From: Macrothele yani
Taxonomy: Eukaryota; Arthropoda; Arachnida; Araneae; Macrothelidae
Length of the DNA: 64,000 nucleotides
Assembly: GCA_039090855.1 (NCBI GenBank)
Contig: CM077023.1
Location: forward strand, 80,451,127 to 80,515,126
Reading direction: 5' to 3'
The translations under genes and the position numbers were made by a program. The stretch's first letter is position 1; every line of letters begins with the position of its first letter. Positions 22,557 to 34,544 of the stretch are shown here, piece after piece. The notes beneath the pieces were generated by a model that worked only from the letters and a program-made list of their open reading frames with translations, was not told the DNA's origin and made no database searches.

Positions 22557-23236
22557 AACAGCATTCAAAAATCAGATTTCAACAATGGTTTTGACTACTT
22601 CCGTTACCCATTTTTGTTACATCGAAATTTTTTACTTGGAATTTACTTTACTGCTATTGGGAAATATGCATAGCATAAAAAAACTTAAATCTTTGAACAT
22701 GGTTCATATGGATAGAAAATTTCATATCAACAATTGAAAGTTGTGCAATTATTGTGCTTATCACCAAACTGAATAGGCAATCTACTCAACTAATATTTTA
22801 TGAATGCCTAATTTTTGTTTTGTTTTGAAGATTACATTATTGTTTTTATGGACCGAGAATTCATGCAACACTTCCTTACTCGAGTATCCGTTGGTTGCTC
22901 ATCATTCATAACATAAAGCCTTTGAAGCCATTCAAATGAGAGAGTAATATTTATTAAGAACATATTGTCCGTTGATCATTCTTGAGTTATGAGTATTAAA
23001 ACTTTATTAAAATTCCACAGTAATCAAAATTGCGTTTGTTTGCACTGCAAATCAGGACGTAGGTACTTCTTCAAAAATAGCAATAAATAAATACAACTGC
23101 CATTGTTGCAGAAAAATATGAAAAATAACTCGCGATCGATTTTTGTATTTATTTTTGAAATGAATGTTTTTAGTAAATTCACACCAATAGTTTTCTTTCG
23201 TTATTCTGGATTGATTTCTTTATTACGGAATTAAAA

Positions 23237-23521
23237 TCACACTTTTTTTCCTTCTTCACTTTCTTTGCTCAAAATCGTTAATGATGAAAAACAATCTTGG
23301 ATCATGGTTGATCTTAAATATGCTTTAATCATTTTTTGCTTGCTAAATGATCTTTCGGAATTTGCGATGGTTACTAGTATGGTCCAGAATAGTCGTAAAG
23401 TAATCAAATTTAGGAAAATATCGTTTGCAAAAAAAGGGTCATAATACTTAGAACTCCAGACTGACCAAGCGTTCGCAGCTCTTTCACCGCGGACGCTGAT
23501 GTCGTAACACCATTGTATCAT
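23237..23521 (-). pseudogene. hAT transposase C-terminal dimerisation region
   Basis: The minus-strand frame reads LITLRLFWTILVTIANSERS, then FSKQKMIKAYLRSTM and LSSLTILS. This is the conserved hAT C-terminal dimerisation block (relatives have VASAERSFSKLK.IK.YLRSTM). Upstream coding is not recognisable and no terminal repeats were found, so this is a fragment. Confidence 0.8.
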
Positions 23522-23708
23522 TCACTCCAACTCTGAGGTTCATGAACAGACGATGCAGGGGACGAACAGTAATAGTGTTTTCTCCGAGCATCGGAAGCAT
23601 AGCATGGAGTGGTCATCTACCCTCCCTCATTAACGGCTAGCTGAAAACGACTAAATGCGGTTATCTTCGTTTCTCCAAAAACAGACGAAAAAGTCAAATG
23701 ATTTCAAC

Positions 23709-23937
23709 TTTTTTTTTTTTGTTGTTGTTGTTTGGAGGTTAACGACTACCGTGAGCAACTCAATGAGCTATAAGCAGTTATTCATCCCTAATTTAGGGCT
23801 GCTGGCTTCAGGAAAGGGAAAGAACCACTGCCATATGACAAGCACAACACCCGTGCCTCAGGGGGATTCAAACCCGGACCCCTCTCGAATGAATGGTCAG
23901 AAGCTAACGCTTAGGGGGCTGCGTCACCCGCGCGGCA
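23709..23937 (-). mobile_element. SINE1, minus strand
   Basis: Full-length but diverged. On the minus strand the head has GGGTTTGAATCCCCC (box B) and the tail ends CGTTAACCTCCAAACAACAAC followed by the A tract (T tract at 23709-23720). Confidence 0.85.
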
Positions 23938-24376
23938 TTATAACTTATGAGATGATATTAAAGAAGGTCATTAACGCCGACTTTCGCTAAAATTATTGGT
24001 TACTCGCTAACATGTAGTGTAACGGATATTTTAATTTAACTTTCCTTTTTGGTTCCTGTTATGTAAATTGTGTGCATTCTCTTTAACCATTTTCTGAACT
24101 TAACGCTACATTTTCTCTCCCGCTGAATGTTTTTGTGGCAACTTTACTTGAGGTCAAAAGTTGAATGACGTATGTTAACGAGACAGATAAGAGTGATGCT
24201 TACGAATGTATCAGAGCTGTAGTTAGAAGTCGGCTAGATTGTGAGATCATTGCCTCAATTTTCTTCGAAAATTTTGGTAAAATGGATTTTTGTCTCTTCT
24301 GAAAGCCCATTTTGTCTAGTTTTCAAAAATATATAATACTTTATGTATGTATCACTCCAATAATTACTCGAGTAAT

Positions 24377-24655
24377 TTAATCTTTTTGTACATGATGCAA
24401 AGCCTTTTTCACTCTGAGTAGAAAGAAATTTACAATATTTAAACTTTTATGGTGATGGGGGACTCCAAAAGTTTTAAATGTGTGAAAGATAGCCATCCGT
24501 ATAACGGACAAGACATTCGGAAAATGAAATGCGAGGGGCACTACCAGAGGTGACTTGGCACAGCTCTTAGGAAAATTGCACTTAAAAAAAAAAAAAAAAC
24601 TCGGTGCAAAAGGTACGTTGTAGAAATATTTTGGACTTGCAATTCGATTTAACAC
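24377..24655. other. No recognisable gene
   Basis: Only an A15 tract at 24583-24598 stands out. The minus-strand ORF across this interval is not recognisable. Confidence 0.4.
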
Positions 24656-24659
24656 AGCA

Positions 24660-25085
24660 GCATTACAGTAATATAGAATTCACAAGCTTGTCGATGACGG
24701 AGATCGAAACCTCATCCTTCCACTCCCAAGCCGAATGCTCTACCAGTAAAGCTTACACAGACGGAATTTATCGCTTCAAATTTGTCATCTTGGCATGTGT
24801 TTCACTTCTGTAGTGCGTCTTATCATCGCCCTCATAATTTGTTTTTTCGAACCGAAGAAGGAATTCTCATTCATTCCAGACGATGTGTGGGACTAACATC
24901 GAAGAACCCAACACCAGTAGATACATTTCATCAATCGGACACCAAATTCATAAATTTGTCAGTGATGGGGATCGAACCAGCATCAGTCCGCTCCGGAGCC
25001 GAGTGCTCTACCAACTAGGTACACCTGCGGAATCTATCGCTGCAGCTTCGTCTTGACATGTGTTTCACCTCTGTAGTACATCTTT
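24660..25085 (-). mobile_element. SINE2 dimer, minus strand
   Basis: Two diverged SINE2 heads lie in the same orientation. On the minus strand the first starts near 25085 with box B GGTTCGATCCCC (about 24975); its body runs through GGTTCTTCGATG to about 24830. The second head occupies 24815-24665 (GTAAGCTTTACTGGTAGAGC, GGTTTCGATCTCC). The spacing of the two heads (about 275 bp) equals that of the 22.1-22.6 kb pair. Confidence 0.75.
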
Positions 25086-25254
25086 ATGCCCAAAGCAATA
25101 TGAGGAACATTATTCCATCTGTCTGCCATAGACGACCAGCCTCTCCACACTAAGTGCCCAGAACAGCTGGTGCTCGTTTCAGAAGGCAAAGGCGAATGGT
25201 ACACGAGACAAGTACAGACACAGAGCTGGTCCCCCTCTGGAAATTGTGCTTACC

Positions 25255-25800
25255 ATTCAGCCCATTAATGAAAGACTTACTGTCCCACACATGATCGACA
25301 AGTTCTTGCATGGTAAGACGCAAAATGTAAGTGAATCATTCAGCAGTATGATTTGGAATAGGTGTCCCAAAAATATTTATGGGGGACGTACAGCCCTGAG
25401 GCAACGGATGCTATCTGTTTCTTGAGTTGTGACAATAGCATTGAGCTGGACATTCGGAAGAAGATGAACATTATTCTACGAGAGGACACAGAGGCTGGAG
25501 TGTATGAAGCAGAAGACACCCGAAAATAGATGGCCAGGAAGCAGTGCACCCCTGAAAAAAATAAAAAAAACAGCGCAGGAGGTACCTTAGACGAAGAAGA
25601 AAAATTAAACAAAGCAATAATAGTTAAGCAGAAGGTCTCACTTATGCTGCAGGATATTGTTGGGAGCAGTGAAGTAAGATTTACATTTCCTGTATCAAAT
25701 GCAAATTTTAGTACCGATTTTCTCCCATTTGTGTTTTTATCGACAATTTTCAACCTTTTTACAAGGAAAAAGTACACTTCTAATTGCCCAAATGAGTTCA
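25255..25800 (+). pseudogene. Mutator-like transposase fragment (tentative)
   Basis: The plus frame around 25300 reads LHGKTQNVSESFSSMIWNRC then PKNIYGG. This matches my recollection of a widespread arthropod transposase-like family with a KTQN.NESFN..W..CPK signature. Downstream, in shifted frames, are acidic/lysine-rich pieces (EEKLNKA) plausible for the C-terminus. Stops and shifts break it. The family name is uncertain. Confidence 0.4.
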
Positions 25801-25819
25801 TTCAGTTGCAGAAATGATG

Positions 25820-27690
25820 CTTAGACATGTGGCTATGTTGTATAGTAAAATTATTCAATCATATGAATTATAAGAACTTGAACTATAGAATTAATTGAAA
25901 AAAGTGACTCCAAATTTATGCATAAAAAGTAAAAAAAAACATTATTGCTTTAAGACACTACTATACAACATTTGTTATGTATGTTGAGTCGTTTTAGTGA
26001 AAAAAGCTTTCTTCTATCTCAGTGTATAGTGAAATTAGGCCTGTCCAAAAATACAACTTATATTTTAAATTTTTAATTTCCTTGCTCCCCCCCCAGTAAA
26101 ATTTTGATGTGATTATCTTTATTTATCTTCAAGAACCATGTGAAAAAATTTGGGGGAGATTGGATAAAAATGTGGATTTTTTGTCTACGTATACCTTAAA
26201 AGAAAGGACTCGAAATACGGACTTCAAGAACTCTGGAATAGGAGTTGCGTTTAAAAAAGCATCAGAAACAGTATATGTTTAAATAATTAATGATTAAATT
26301 ATTAGTGATTATTTTACATTCGCTTAAATGATTACTGGCACTCAAATGTGTTACAGAATATATAGTAAAAGTGCCTTCGAACAGCATGTTATTTTTCATG
26401 TCTGAATGGAAAAGGCAATTTCTCATGGGCATCATCATTAAATCTACACATTTTTCCTTAAAATATTGCTGTAATTCTTAAATAAAACCGAATAAATTAA
26501 TGTTGGTATCGCATTTTCGTGTTTCTGCTGTCGCGCATTCTCCTTTGAGGCGTTGCCCATTAATCAGATCCTTGAAAGCTAGCCTCGTGTCGTAAATGAC
26601 CATTATGCAATGTCGCGTGTGACATCCTATTGTCCTCTGGCACGTCACATGTCACCTCATGCATGAATTGTCATACTCTGAGTCCCTTTCGTGTCGCCAT
26701 CCAATGCATAACGGCACGCAATCGAAAGCCCGGATTACAGCCTGCCGAGATTCTTATCGCTGTTTAATATTGTGCCCTTTATTAGCGGCAACTGCAGGAA
26801 GTAAATGGTTTGCCGAGTGTTATAGAGAGCAGTTAGTGTCCGCGGCGAAGAGAGGAATCGTGGTGATGGGCCATTTTAACCTGCAGTACGTGGTCTGAAT
26901 CGAAAATGAACCGGCAGCAAAGGTTTAATTCAGCAGGACACCGTTTTGACAGCTCAGTGCAACGAGGGAAGATTGGAGAGTAAAAAAAAAAAAAAAAAAA
27001 AGGAAAAAGGAGGATCAGAGTAAACGAAAAAGGTTGTCTTAACGAGTGCCTTCATTGGTAATTCTGTCGCAAGGAGACCACCTTCCTTCTTACTTCGATT
27101 TCCGCGCTTCAGACAATTTTTTCATTGTGTTGTTTTCACGTCATAAGACTGATATATATTACACTTCCACAGAAAATCGGTTTCATTGCACAGGTACAAT
27201 AACTTACGCAATAAATTATATTTTTCTCCAAGAAAAATGATGAAGAAAATGATTTAAATTCTAAGCTGTAATCTTTGAAAAGAACAAAGCGCATGAACTA
27301 CGGAACGAAACAGTTATATATCTCCCAGCAGACCCATTTAGGAATAAGATTAAAAGAAATGTTAGCCAGATTTTTCTCTTCCACTTCAGGTTCGATTTAT
27401 TTCCAACTCATAGGTTGATGAGAGAGTGTGACATGAAGGAAACAATGGGGACGATTGTATTTTTCTACAAGTTTTATTATCAGCTAAGGCTTATTATTAT
27501 TCTAGCTACGGTTGGAGTCGTCTCAGTTGTTTACTTATTATTTTACTTATTTTGTTATACTGCTTTCTACTTATCGCTCTTTCGTATTTCCCAGTTTCCC
27601 GTGCATCATATATTTTCGCACACGCTTTGACTCCCGGAATCTAGAGAACTCCTTCGTCCTTTCAGTTATTTGTTTGGACCATTCTGCGTT
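25820..27690. other. No recognisable feature apart from simple tracts
   Basis: AT-rich. It holds a C-rich patch near 26086-26094 and an A tract of about 20 at 26983-27001. No shared repeat family was seen. Confidence 0.5.
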
Positions 27691-27698
27691 CTTCTTGC

Positions 27699-28487
27699 CA
27701 GAGTTAGAAACGGGTCATAAATTTTGGACCCGGACGCCACATAATTGGACCCGACGGGTACCCGACCCGGACAAATCTGCTTTAAACTATAAATTCGAAA
27801 CTCGATTTATAATTATACATAATCGAGCTTGTGAAAATTAGTGTTCCTGTGCAACATATTCTGGTTCCTTACTGAGACGAAACAACTTCCAGCATTCACT
27901 ATTCCCCTTTCCGTTTTCAACAAGAATGTATTTGTTCGCCTCAACGCTTTTTTCAATCTCCTTAATATTAAATTCATTCATGTTAACAAATAAAGCATTA
28001 ATTCCGACACGACATGCAGTGGAACAGAAGTTAGCACGTCCAACGAAAACCTCTGAATGCTCAATGCAAAAATGGTGCAATGTGAAAAGTGACTCTCAGT
28101 CTTACAACGTGACACATGGGGTATGAGAGAATGAATCACTAGAAAAGCAGACGACAGGCGTTTGCCCTGTATCTTGCTCTGGGCAACCGCACTGAACAAT
28201 ACGGCAAGATAGTATCGTTTTACGATATATTATCGTCGCTCGGTGGAAATCTTCTTTGCATTAAGAAAGAGACGGCAATATTTTTGTATGACAAGTGATT
28301 TTTCACTCCACTGGCGCCAGCATTGAGCACAAAATTCCACAGTACGCATTTTTCTTTGAAATATTTTTTTTCAAAAACAAAACGGAAATAAAACCGTGTC
28401 GAAATTGGGTCAGGAACGCCTTGGCCCGACCAGTTTGACCCTTAAGTAACTGTCGACCCGTTAACCCGTGACCCGTTTCCATATCTG
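27699..28487 (-). mobile_element. Short hAT element with 8-bp target duplication
   Basis: The ends are CAGAGTTAGAAACGGGTCA and, reversed, CAGATATGGAAACGGGTCA. The flanks CTTCTTGC (27691-27698) and ATTCTTGC (28488-28495) match at 7 of 8. It is the same family as 15001-19115 but without the nested hx2 dimer. The minus-strand remnant NSECWKLFRLSKEP (about 27900) corresponds to the BED finger of the larger copy. Confidence 0.88.
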
Positions 28488-28547
28488 ATTCTTGCCCAGA
28501 ATGAGACAGCTAATTACGCCGTGAAGGTTGAAAATTCATTACCCACT

Positions 28548-28576
28548 GGAAAGCGAAAGTGTCGCTTTCGCTTTCC
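28548..28576. repeat. Perfect 12-bp inverted repeat
   Basis: GGAAAGCGAAAG and CTTTCGCTTTCC are exact complements around a 5-nt loop. Confidence 0.85.
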
Positions 28577-28652
28577 GTGTTTGCTTAGATTGAGGTAGAG
28601 TTAAACGATTCCTTTGTTAAACTCTATTGAACAGTCACTAATAACTAAATGC

Positions 28653-28815
28653 AAAGGAGTAGCCAAGGGGGAGGGGAGGATCCTCGGGTCCGGACCCCCT
28701 TAAGGATGGGTTGAGTACCAATTTAAAGCAAAATATATATGTATATACGAGGCTTTCACCAATGAACCAAATCCATGGACCCCTCCCCTTAAGAAATTTC
28801 TGGCTATGCCACAGA
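28653..28815. mobile_element. Possible hAT-type MITE
   Basis: The left edge GAGTAGCCAAGGGGGAGGGG and the reverse of the right edge (TGGCATAGCCAGAAATTTC, then AAGGGGAGGGG) suggest inverted ends of a ~160-bp miniature element. The ends resemble the GTAGCCA ends of the hAT at 55269-56041. No clean target duplication was identified. Confidence 0.35.
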
Positions 28816-29789
28816 TTAAAAGCGTTGTTGATGTGCCTTTAAACGTAGGTGAACTTACCATTTAGGTGACAGAGGAGACTACTATTGCATTATATTCTTT
28901 GTAACAGAAAGCTTTCCCAATAATAGCCAAAAGATATCTTTATTATATAAAATTATAAATTTTTCCTTCGTACACAACGATATTTTATTTCCTAGATCCT
29001 TTCAGCTTTTATGGAGTAACATTTCTTTCTACAAACGGAATTTGTAAGAAATATAATTAAATTTATCTATTTTTCCCCCTGACTCCCATTTAGGCACACT
29101 TTCGAATGAACAGTTGTATAAGTTTGCAAGTTCGCTCAGCGTTTCCGTATTGTCTTTGAAAACCAGCGCTCACATAAAAGTGAGCAATCCACTTAAAGGA
29201 ATAAAAAGAAAGAGAGAAACACCCTTCCCCTCTTTCCAACGGCTGGGAGTCAGCCGATCCAACCTTTCGTTACGTGCAGCATGTGCTGCAGAGTTGTGCT
29301 TCCACACACGACCGATGTGCCGGAAATTTTTGGCAAACAATCAAGTAAATCCTCTTTCACTGTCTTAGCGAAAAATTGAAATCACACAAAACAGATCGCT
29401 TAATAATAAACATTTACTGTTTCTGCCCTTCATGCGAAGAAGAAATTACCTTGCGATTACTGGAACCTCAATTAGGGAGTGTGAGAAGGAAAAGGGGGGG
29501 GGGATAAGCGGAGAGGAGGGTGTTGGTCACTTGAAAAGAAAAATACGGAGTAAGCTAATGGAAAGTTGAAACGGATCATGGCATCTAAGTACCGCACATA
29601 TTCGCTCGATGCGATGTTTTAACTTAAAAAATTGATCCAATCAAAAAGCATTGAAATTCCGTGGAAGAAAGCACTGAAAATCCTTAGATTGCTCGTGTAA
29701 TGAAAGCCAGGAGAAGCACAGTAATCGACCGTCTTACATGGCAAAGCAATGGCAGCCAAAAGAAGGTAGCTCTATAAGTGCGTTTCACA

Positions 29790-29985
29790 AGGGGGGGCAA
29801 GAAAGTGGTAACAAGCGTGTGTTCTGCTCATTCATCCGAGAGGGTCCGGGTTCGAATCTGAATCCAGGGTGAGCCATGAATGGTATGTCTGTCTTACTGC
29901 CCTGGCTCTTTCCCTTTCCTGTGGTCCTAAATCAGGGATGGGCGCCTGAATTGCTCACCGTGGTCGTTAAACACCCAAACGAGTA
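29790..29985 (+). mobile_element. SINE1, plus strand
   Basis: Recognised by GGTCCGGGTTCGAATC (box B) at about 29845, then the body (CTGCCCTGGCTCTTTCCC, CCTAAATCAGGGATGGGCGC) and tail (GTGGTCGTTAAACACCC). Box A is decayed. Confidence 0.8.
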
Positions 29986-30649
29986 ACAGAAATAATGGAA
30001 AACGCGCATTGTCGTAACCATGTAGGCTAAACAAAATTATGATAAAGCAGCGGCAATGGATTTCCATGGGATTTATCTCAGCAAGTACGTCGCAGCACGA
30101 AGTAGTAGTCACAGGAATACTGATAGAGGTATCCTAAGTATTCTGGAACACTAGTACTCAGAAAGGCTTCTATTTTGTCACATACATTGCCCATAAAAAG
30201 TTTCCTTTTCAAATGTTAGAATCAAAAGCGAATCTTTGAAGACTTCTGCAAAAGTTAAAAAACAAAATAAAAAACAATTGCTAGTTGCTGTTTTAAAACA
30301 TGTAGCTCTCAAATCACATGCTGGATGATGATTCTCTCATAGAGTTTATTTGCAAATCAAAGAACCCAGTGAAAGTAGTACTTCTCGTCGGAGCCTACCA
30401 GTATAAGGTGGGATGTCGCAAAAACAGCAGTTTTCATCGTCATATTGAAAAAAAAAAAAACACCGCGAAGATTCGGAATGATGGAGCGCAGTGAGCAGTT
30501 AGGAGGTTAAAGGTCGGCCAATCAATACTGGAATTAGCTCGAATCTTTGGTGACAACCATTTTGTGACTTCAAGGCCTGAAACCAATTTCAAACAAGTGA
30601 AACTGTCATACGGAGACCGGTTCCGTGCAGTACGAGTGTAACCAACCCT

Positions 30650-31471
30650 CAAGCTAATCGCTACATCAAATTACTGGACAAACGGAAGCTGAGAGCAACA
30701 GCACTCAGTCTGCGTTCGGACCTCATCGCAGCTACAGGAATCTAAGTATCTGTCTTAATTGTGCCCCAAAAGCACCATAACCGTGGTCTCTGTGCGTCCG
30801 TAGACCTACCGTACCTGTGCTGTTGCTTGCTAATCAGAAGTACGCCCGCTTAAGATGATATTGCAATCATATCAACTGGACCTCGGAACAGTGGCATGAT
30901 GTCATGTTCACAAATGAGTCGCTTTCTCTCCGGATTCAGACAACAGATTTGAAATAGTATGCCGAGAGGTTCAAACCCGAAGCACGTCACGAAACATCAT
31001 CCAACAAAGTGCTTTTTAAAGTGGTAGTGTGACTGTGTGAGTTATTTTATTGGACTGCTGTACCGAACTCCATATATTGTTCCAAAAGTTTTCTGACTGT
31101 CGTAGGGTACCAGGACGAGATTCTCGATTCCTAGGTGCAGTTGGCACAGAATTTTTACATCGGGGTTAAGCAACCACCACGTGAGAGGTTAAACAACCAC
31201 CACGAACACGAGTAGTCGCCCGTCCTTAATTTGGCGCCATTAGTTCCACGAAAAAAAGAGAGAGCCGGCGCCGTAGGATAAGCACACCCCCAATGCCTCA
31301 TTCGGTACTCGAACTTAGGCTCAGCTCGGGCGACGGCTTAGATTTTATTCTAATGTATAACAAGACACGTCCCCGCAAGACTAGCGTCGCAGACACATAT
31401 CTTAGAGAACAAAGGATACCACGAAAGGAGTGGCCAGTATTTTCTCCAGACCTCAATTCCATTGAACATCT
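30650..31471 (+). pseudogene. Tc1 transposase remnant
   Basis: Upstream of the SINE: ALSLRSDLIAATGI (DNA-binding region) and INWTSEQWHDVMFTNES, where the first catalytic aspartate is asparagine. Downstream: TSVADTYLREQRIPRKEWPV and SPDLNSIEHL, with the final glutamate kept. The segment that should carry the second aspartate reads MYNKTRPR, so that residue is lost too. Several stops and frameshifts are present. Confidence 0.75.
31163..31342 (-). mobile_element. SINE1 inside the Tc1 remnant
   Basis: Minus-strand SINE1, much diverged. It has AGTCGCCCGTCCTTAATTTG, then GAGAGAGCCGGCGCCGTA and a box B-like GTACTCGAAC. A short duplication of the tail region (AACAACCACCACG, about 31165-31205) precedes it. 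Confidence 0.7.
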
Positions 31472-31599
31472 GTAGACAGAAAACAAAACGGCTCTCATTC
31501 ACCATTAACAATTACTGCCTTTCCACTTGTGGGTCATTTTATTGAGAGTGTTATTCGTTGGAGCCAAGCCTGGATTACTTCAGGGGGAGTCACATTCTG

Positions 31600-31725
31600 T
31601 TCCCTATCATTTTGTCCGTGTTTATTTCGTCCATGTTTGCTTGATGCAGTTCATTTCGTCCACCGTTCACTTTGTCCGCTGTTCATTTAGTCCACTGTTT
31701 ACTTCGTCCACATTCATTTCGTCCT
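31600..31725. repeat. Minisatellite of TTCATTTCGTCCAC-like units
   Basis: Seven or eight imperfect units of about 15-19 bp, each containing TT(C/T)GTCC or TTAGTCC, lie head to tail. Confidence 0.7.
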
Positions 31726-32024
31726 CAGAATGGATGGAATACCGTGGAAATTTCCCGTTTTGATGGAATTTTTGTTACTAGGCAGAAAAAAAGAAGGTTA
31801 GCGGATATTGCTTACATGCGATATTTTTTCCTGCTTAAGTTTTTCGATTAAAATATAACGACTTTGAATGTCATTTAAAGCAAAACAAGGAACTCAACTT
31901 TGAAGACCTGCTTAACTATTTTGTGTGGTACGATGTCAATCAATGCATCTTTCCAGTTCTTACCTATGGATCAGACATAGATCACAACTAAGAAAGACAT
32001 TCAGAATCTGCAAACTACTGAAAG

Positions 32025-32228
32025 GAGCAGGAAGAGGTGCTTTAAGAGATGCATGAAGAATAGGAAGCCCTACTGAAAGAAGCAGGAAGAGATGCATGAA
32101 GAATAGGAAGCCCTACTGAAAGAAGCAGGAAAAGGTGCAGGAAGAGATGCATGAAGAATAGGAAGCCCTACTGAAAGAAGCAGGAAGAAGTGCATGAAGA
32201 ATAGGAAGACCTACTGAAAGAAGCATGG
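32025..32228. repeat. Minisatellite, ~43-56 bp units
   Basis: About four units contain AGATGCATGAAGAATAGGAA followed by CCTACTGAAAGAAGCAGG. Unit length varies through internal AGGTGCAGGA insertions. It directly precedes a LINE 3' end. Confidence 0.85.
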
Positions 32229-32264
32229 AGACGTGAATGAAAGAATAAGGAACTCATGGATCAG

Positions 32265-32526
32265 GAAAATGAGAAGAGTAGAAAACATCATAAACACAGT
32301 GAAATCCTGGAAATGGCAATAGCCTGGACATATTGCCAAAAGAATGGGCCATTGATGGACAACCGAAATTTTAGACTTGGTACCAAGGGACAGAAAAAGA
32401 CCCAGAAGAACACCATAAGGGAGATTTGTGGGTGAAACTCGAAAGCATGTCGGAGTAACATGGAAGAGACTTGCTGAAGACAGGAACTTGCAAAAGAAAC
32501 TAAGAGAGAACTTCATTCAGCAGTGA
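32265..32526 (+). pseudogene. LINE 3' coding end fragment
   Basis: The plus strand reads PGHIAKRMGH, then LVPRDRKRPRRTP, then KHVGVTWKRLAEDR, ending FIQQ* at about 32526. This is the conserved extreme C-terminus of an endonuclease/reverse-transcriptase LINE (GHI.R...W......PR...R.RGRP...W.D). The same family is on the minus strand at 41440-42390. Everything upstream is missing or replaced by the minisatellite. Confidence 0.75.
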
Positions 32527-32544
32527 ATTAATAAGGGTTTTTGA

Positions 32545-34072
32545 TGATGATGATATGTATTACAAGGTTTATTTTTAAGAGGATTGGTCAAAATATAAGG
32601 TTACTAAGCTGATTATTCCCCTAGCCGGATAATATTAATTCTGCCGAATAGAAAATTTTATAATTGCTTTCATCCACGAAATGGAAGTAAGAAATCTATT
32701 CCAACAGCAAGCAAGTTATGTCCCCAGATGTTTACATGAACAGACAACCCGATGCGTAAAACAGTCTTTAAAGATGATTTCTTCTCGTACAATATTTTCG
32801 CTTCACAGCGAACATCCAAAAACTTTGGTTTAATCAAATGCACTGAGATGAAAATTTACTGAAACAGTACAAAAGAACTGATAAACAGTCAGGAAGTGAC
32901 CACGAATTCTTCTTTTAATAAGCGTAGACAGCATTTAAATACCTATATGAGAATGCTTAAAAATGCAGCCTACTTTTTCTTACTTTTCTTAAAGCTCACT
33001 ATTTTTAACAATCTCATTTCTTGCGCCCCTTCAGCTGAGAGATGAGTCACCAATCGTCAATACGGAGTATGTTTCTTGGAAGGAAATATATCCTAAGGGG
33101 CGTTTACGTGAGCAAAGTTCCTAAAGGGTAAGGAAAACATGCCGCCGAATGCGATGAGTATGCTGCGAAGGACTTTCGTCAGTGCGGGAGCAAGTGCCGT
33201 TTCGCATCATTTGTGCGCGAGATGATGGCATCCTTTGATGGGATTGCAGATACCTCGCGGAAGAGTGCGTGCAAGACAATGACATGGGAGAACTGCTCCC
33301 TTTAAAGAACCATCTGCAGACATATATGTAGAAATTCAGCAGCTGATGATGAGGAAATGCGGTCGTCGATTGCGCTTCCAGGAAAGGCTTCTGTGTTGAT
33401 GGAAAAGCGAGATTACTTCCAGCAGAATGAAGTGATGAAAGAAATATGAAACAGTATCTTTCATCGGAAGGATAACTCACGCATCATCAAGGCGGGTTTT
33501 TTTCGCAGGATGTTATAGATGAAAATTCTATCAGTACTACAACCCTACTATATTTTCTTTCTATCCCTCCTCCTTTTAATGGAAGCTATCCAAATGTGAG
33601 CTTAATGGCATTCCTTCAACCGAAAAAAAGACAGCCTTACGTGTTGGATTGTGAAAAGTTTCTGGCCAATCGATACAAAATTAAAAAAAAAAAAAAAAAA
33701 AAGACAGAGAAAGGGTTACATGTCTCATAAAGACTAAAATAATTGAAAAAATTTCAGAAAAAGTAAACGAGCATTGACTTATGTTAAGAAAGCAAAGACT
33801 GGGCAATGAACTGAAACTTTCTTTAGAAATATTCATGCTTCGAACTTCAACCAAGGCATCCGAAGAGGCGACTGTCATTTAGGTTCTGAATGCATTTTTT
33901 TTTTTTTTTTGTGGTTCGAGTGTAAAACATACTTCCGGTGAAAAGAAGTTAATTGTCTCAATTTCTTTATTTAGTTTGAAATTTTCTCGGTAATAGCCTA
34001 CACTTCGAAACCTCCATTTGAATCTGCATATAGTTTTATTGTATCTTCATACAGCAAACAGAATTGTCAAAT
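32545..34072. other. No recognisable feature
   Basis: Includes A/T tracts at 33680-33700 and 33896-33911. The 119-codon minus-strand ORF at 33121-33480 has no similarity I can identify. Confidence 0.5.
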
Positions 34073-34122
34073 GTAACACACATGCAGTGAAAAAAAAAAA
34101 AAACCGTAACACACATGCAGTG
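34073..34122. repeat. 17-bp direct repeat flanking a 16-nt A-rich insert
   Basis: GTAACACACATGCAGTG occurs at 34073-34089 and again at 34106-34122, separated only by A14 and CC. Confidence 0.9.
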
Positions 34123-34544
34123 GAAAAATCTACAACCGATTTCGTGCCGTTTATCACCGCCTTTCCTGAATTCTCATTACAAATCTATGCTGACCGCAGT
34201 TCTTCGAATCAGTGTACCTGTACCTGCATATACCAACGAAAAATTAATGAATTTAACGTGATTATCGGCAAAAAGGAGCCGAATCTTCGCTCTTTTCTAT
34301 GTAGCCATTTTAGATATCAGTATGAAATGAATCCTTCCATGCATTTATGAAGAATTATTTCTTCAGGGGAATTCATTTCCCATTGATATCTAAGACATTA
34401 ATAAATCTAGTTTTTGGATTTCAAGTTAGTTCACAATTTTGTGTTCTGTAGGTATTATTACGACGCACCAAATGAGAAAACACGGAAATGTCTAAACATT
34501 TCTAGTAAGTTATTTGGCATGGGATAAGGAGCTAATAATAATGA

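Larger units (their letters stand above)
30640..31495 (+). mobile_element. Decayed Tc1 element interrupted by SINE1
   Basis: Coding remnants of one Tc1 transposase flank a minus-strand SINE1. Terminal repeats were not found, so the edges are those of recognisable coding similarity. Confidence 0.7.

Noticed and set aside
25340..25801. 153-codon minus-strand ORF
   Set aside because: It lies antisense to the Mutator-like fragment and is serine/phenylalanine-rich, as expected for the reverse of an A-rich coding remnant.
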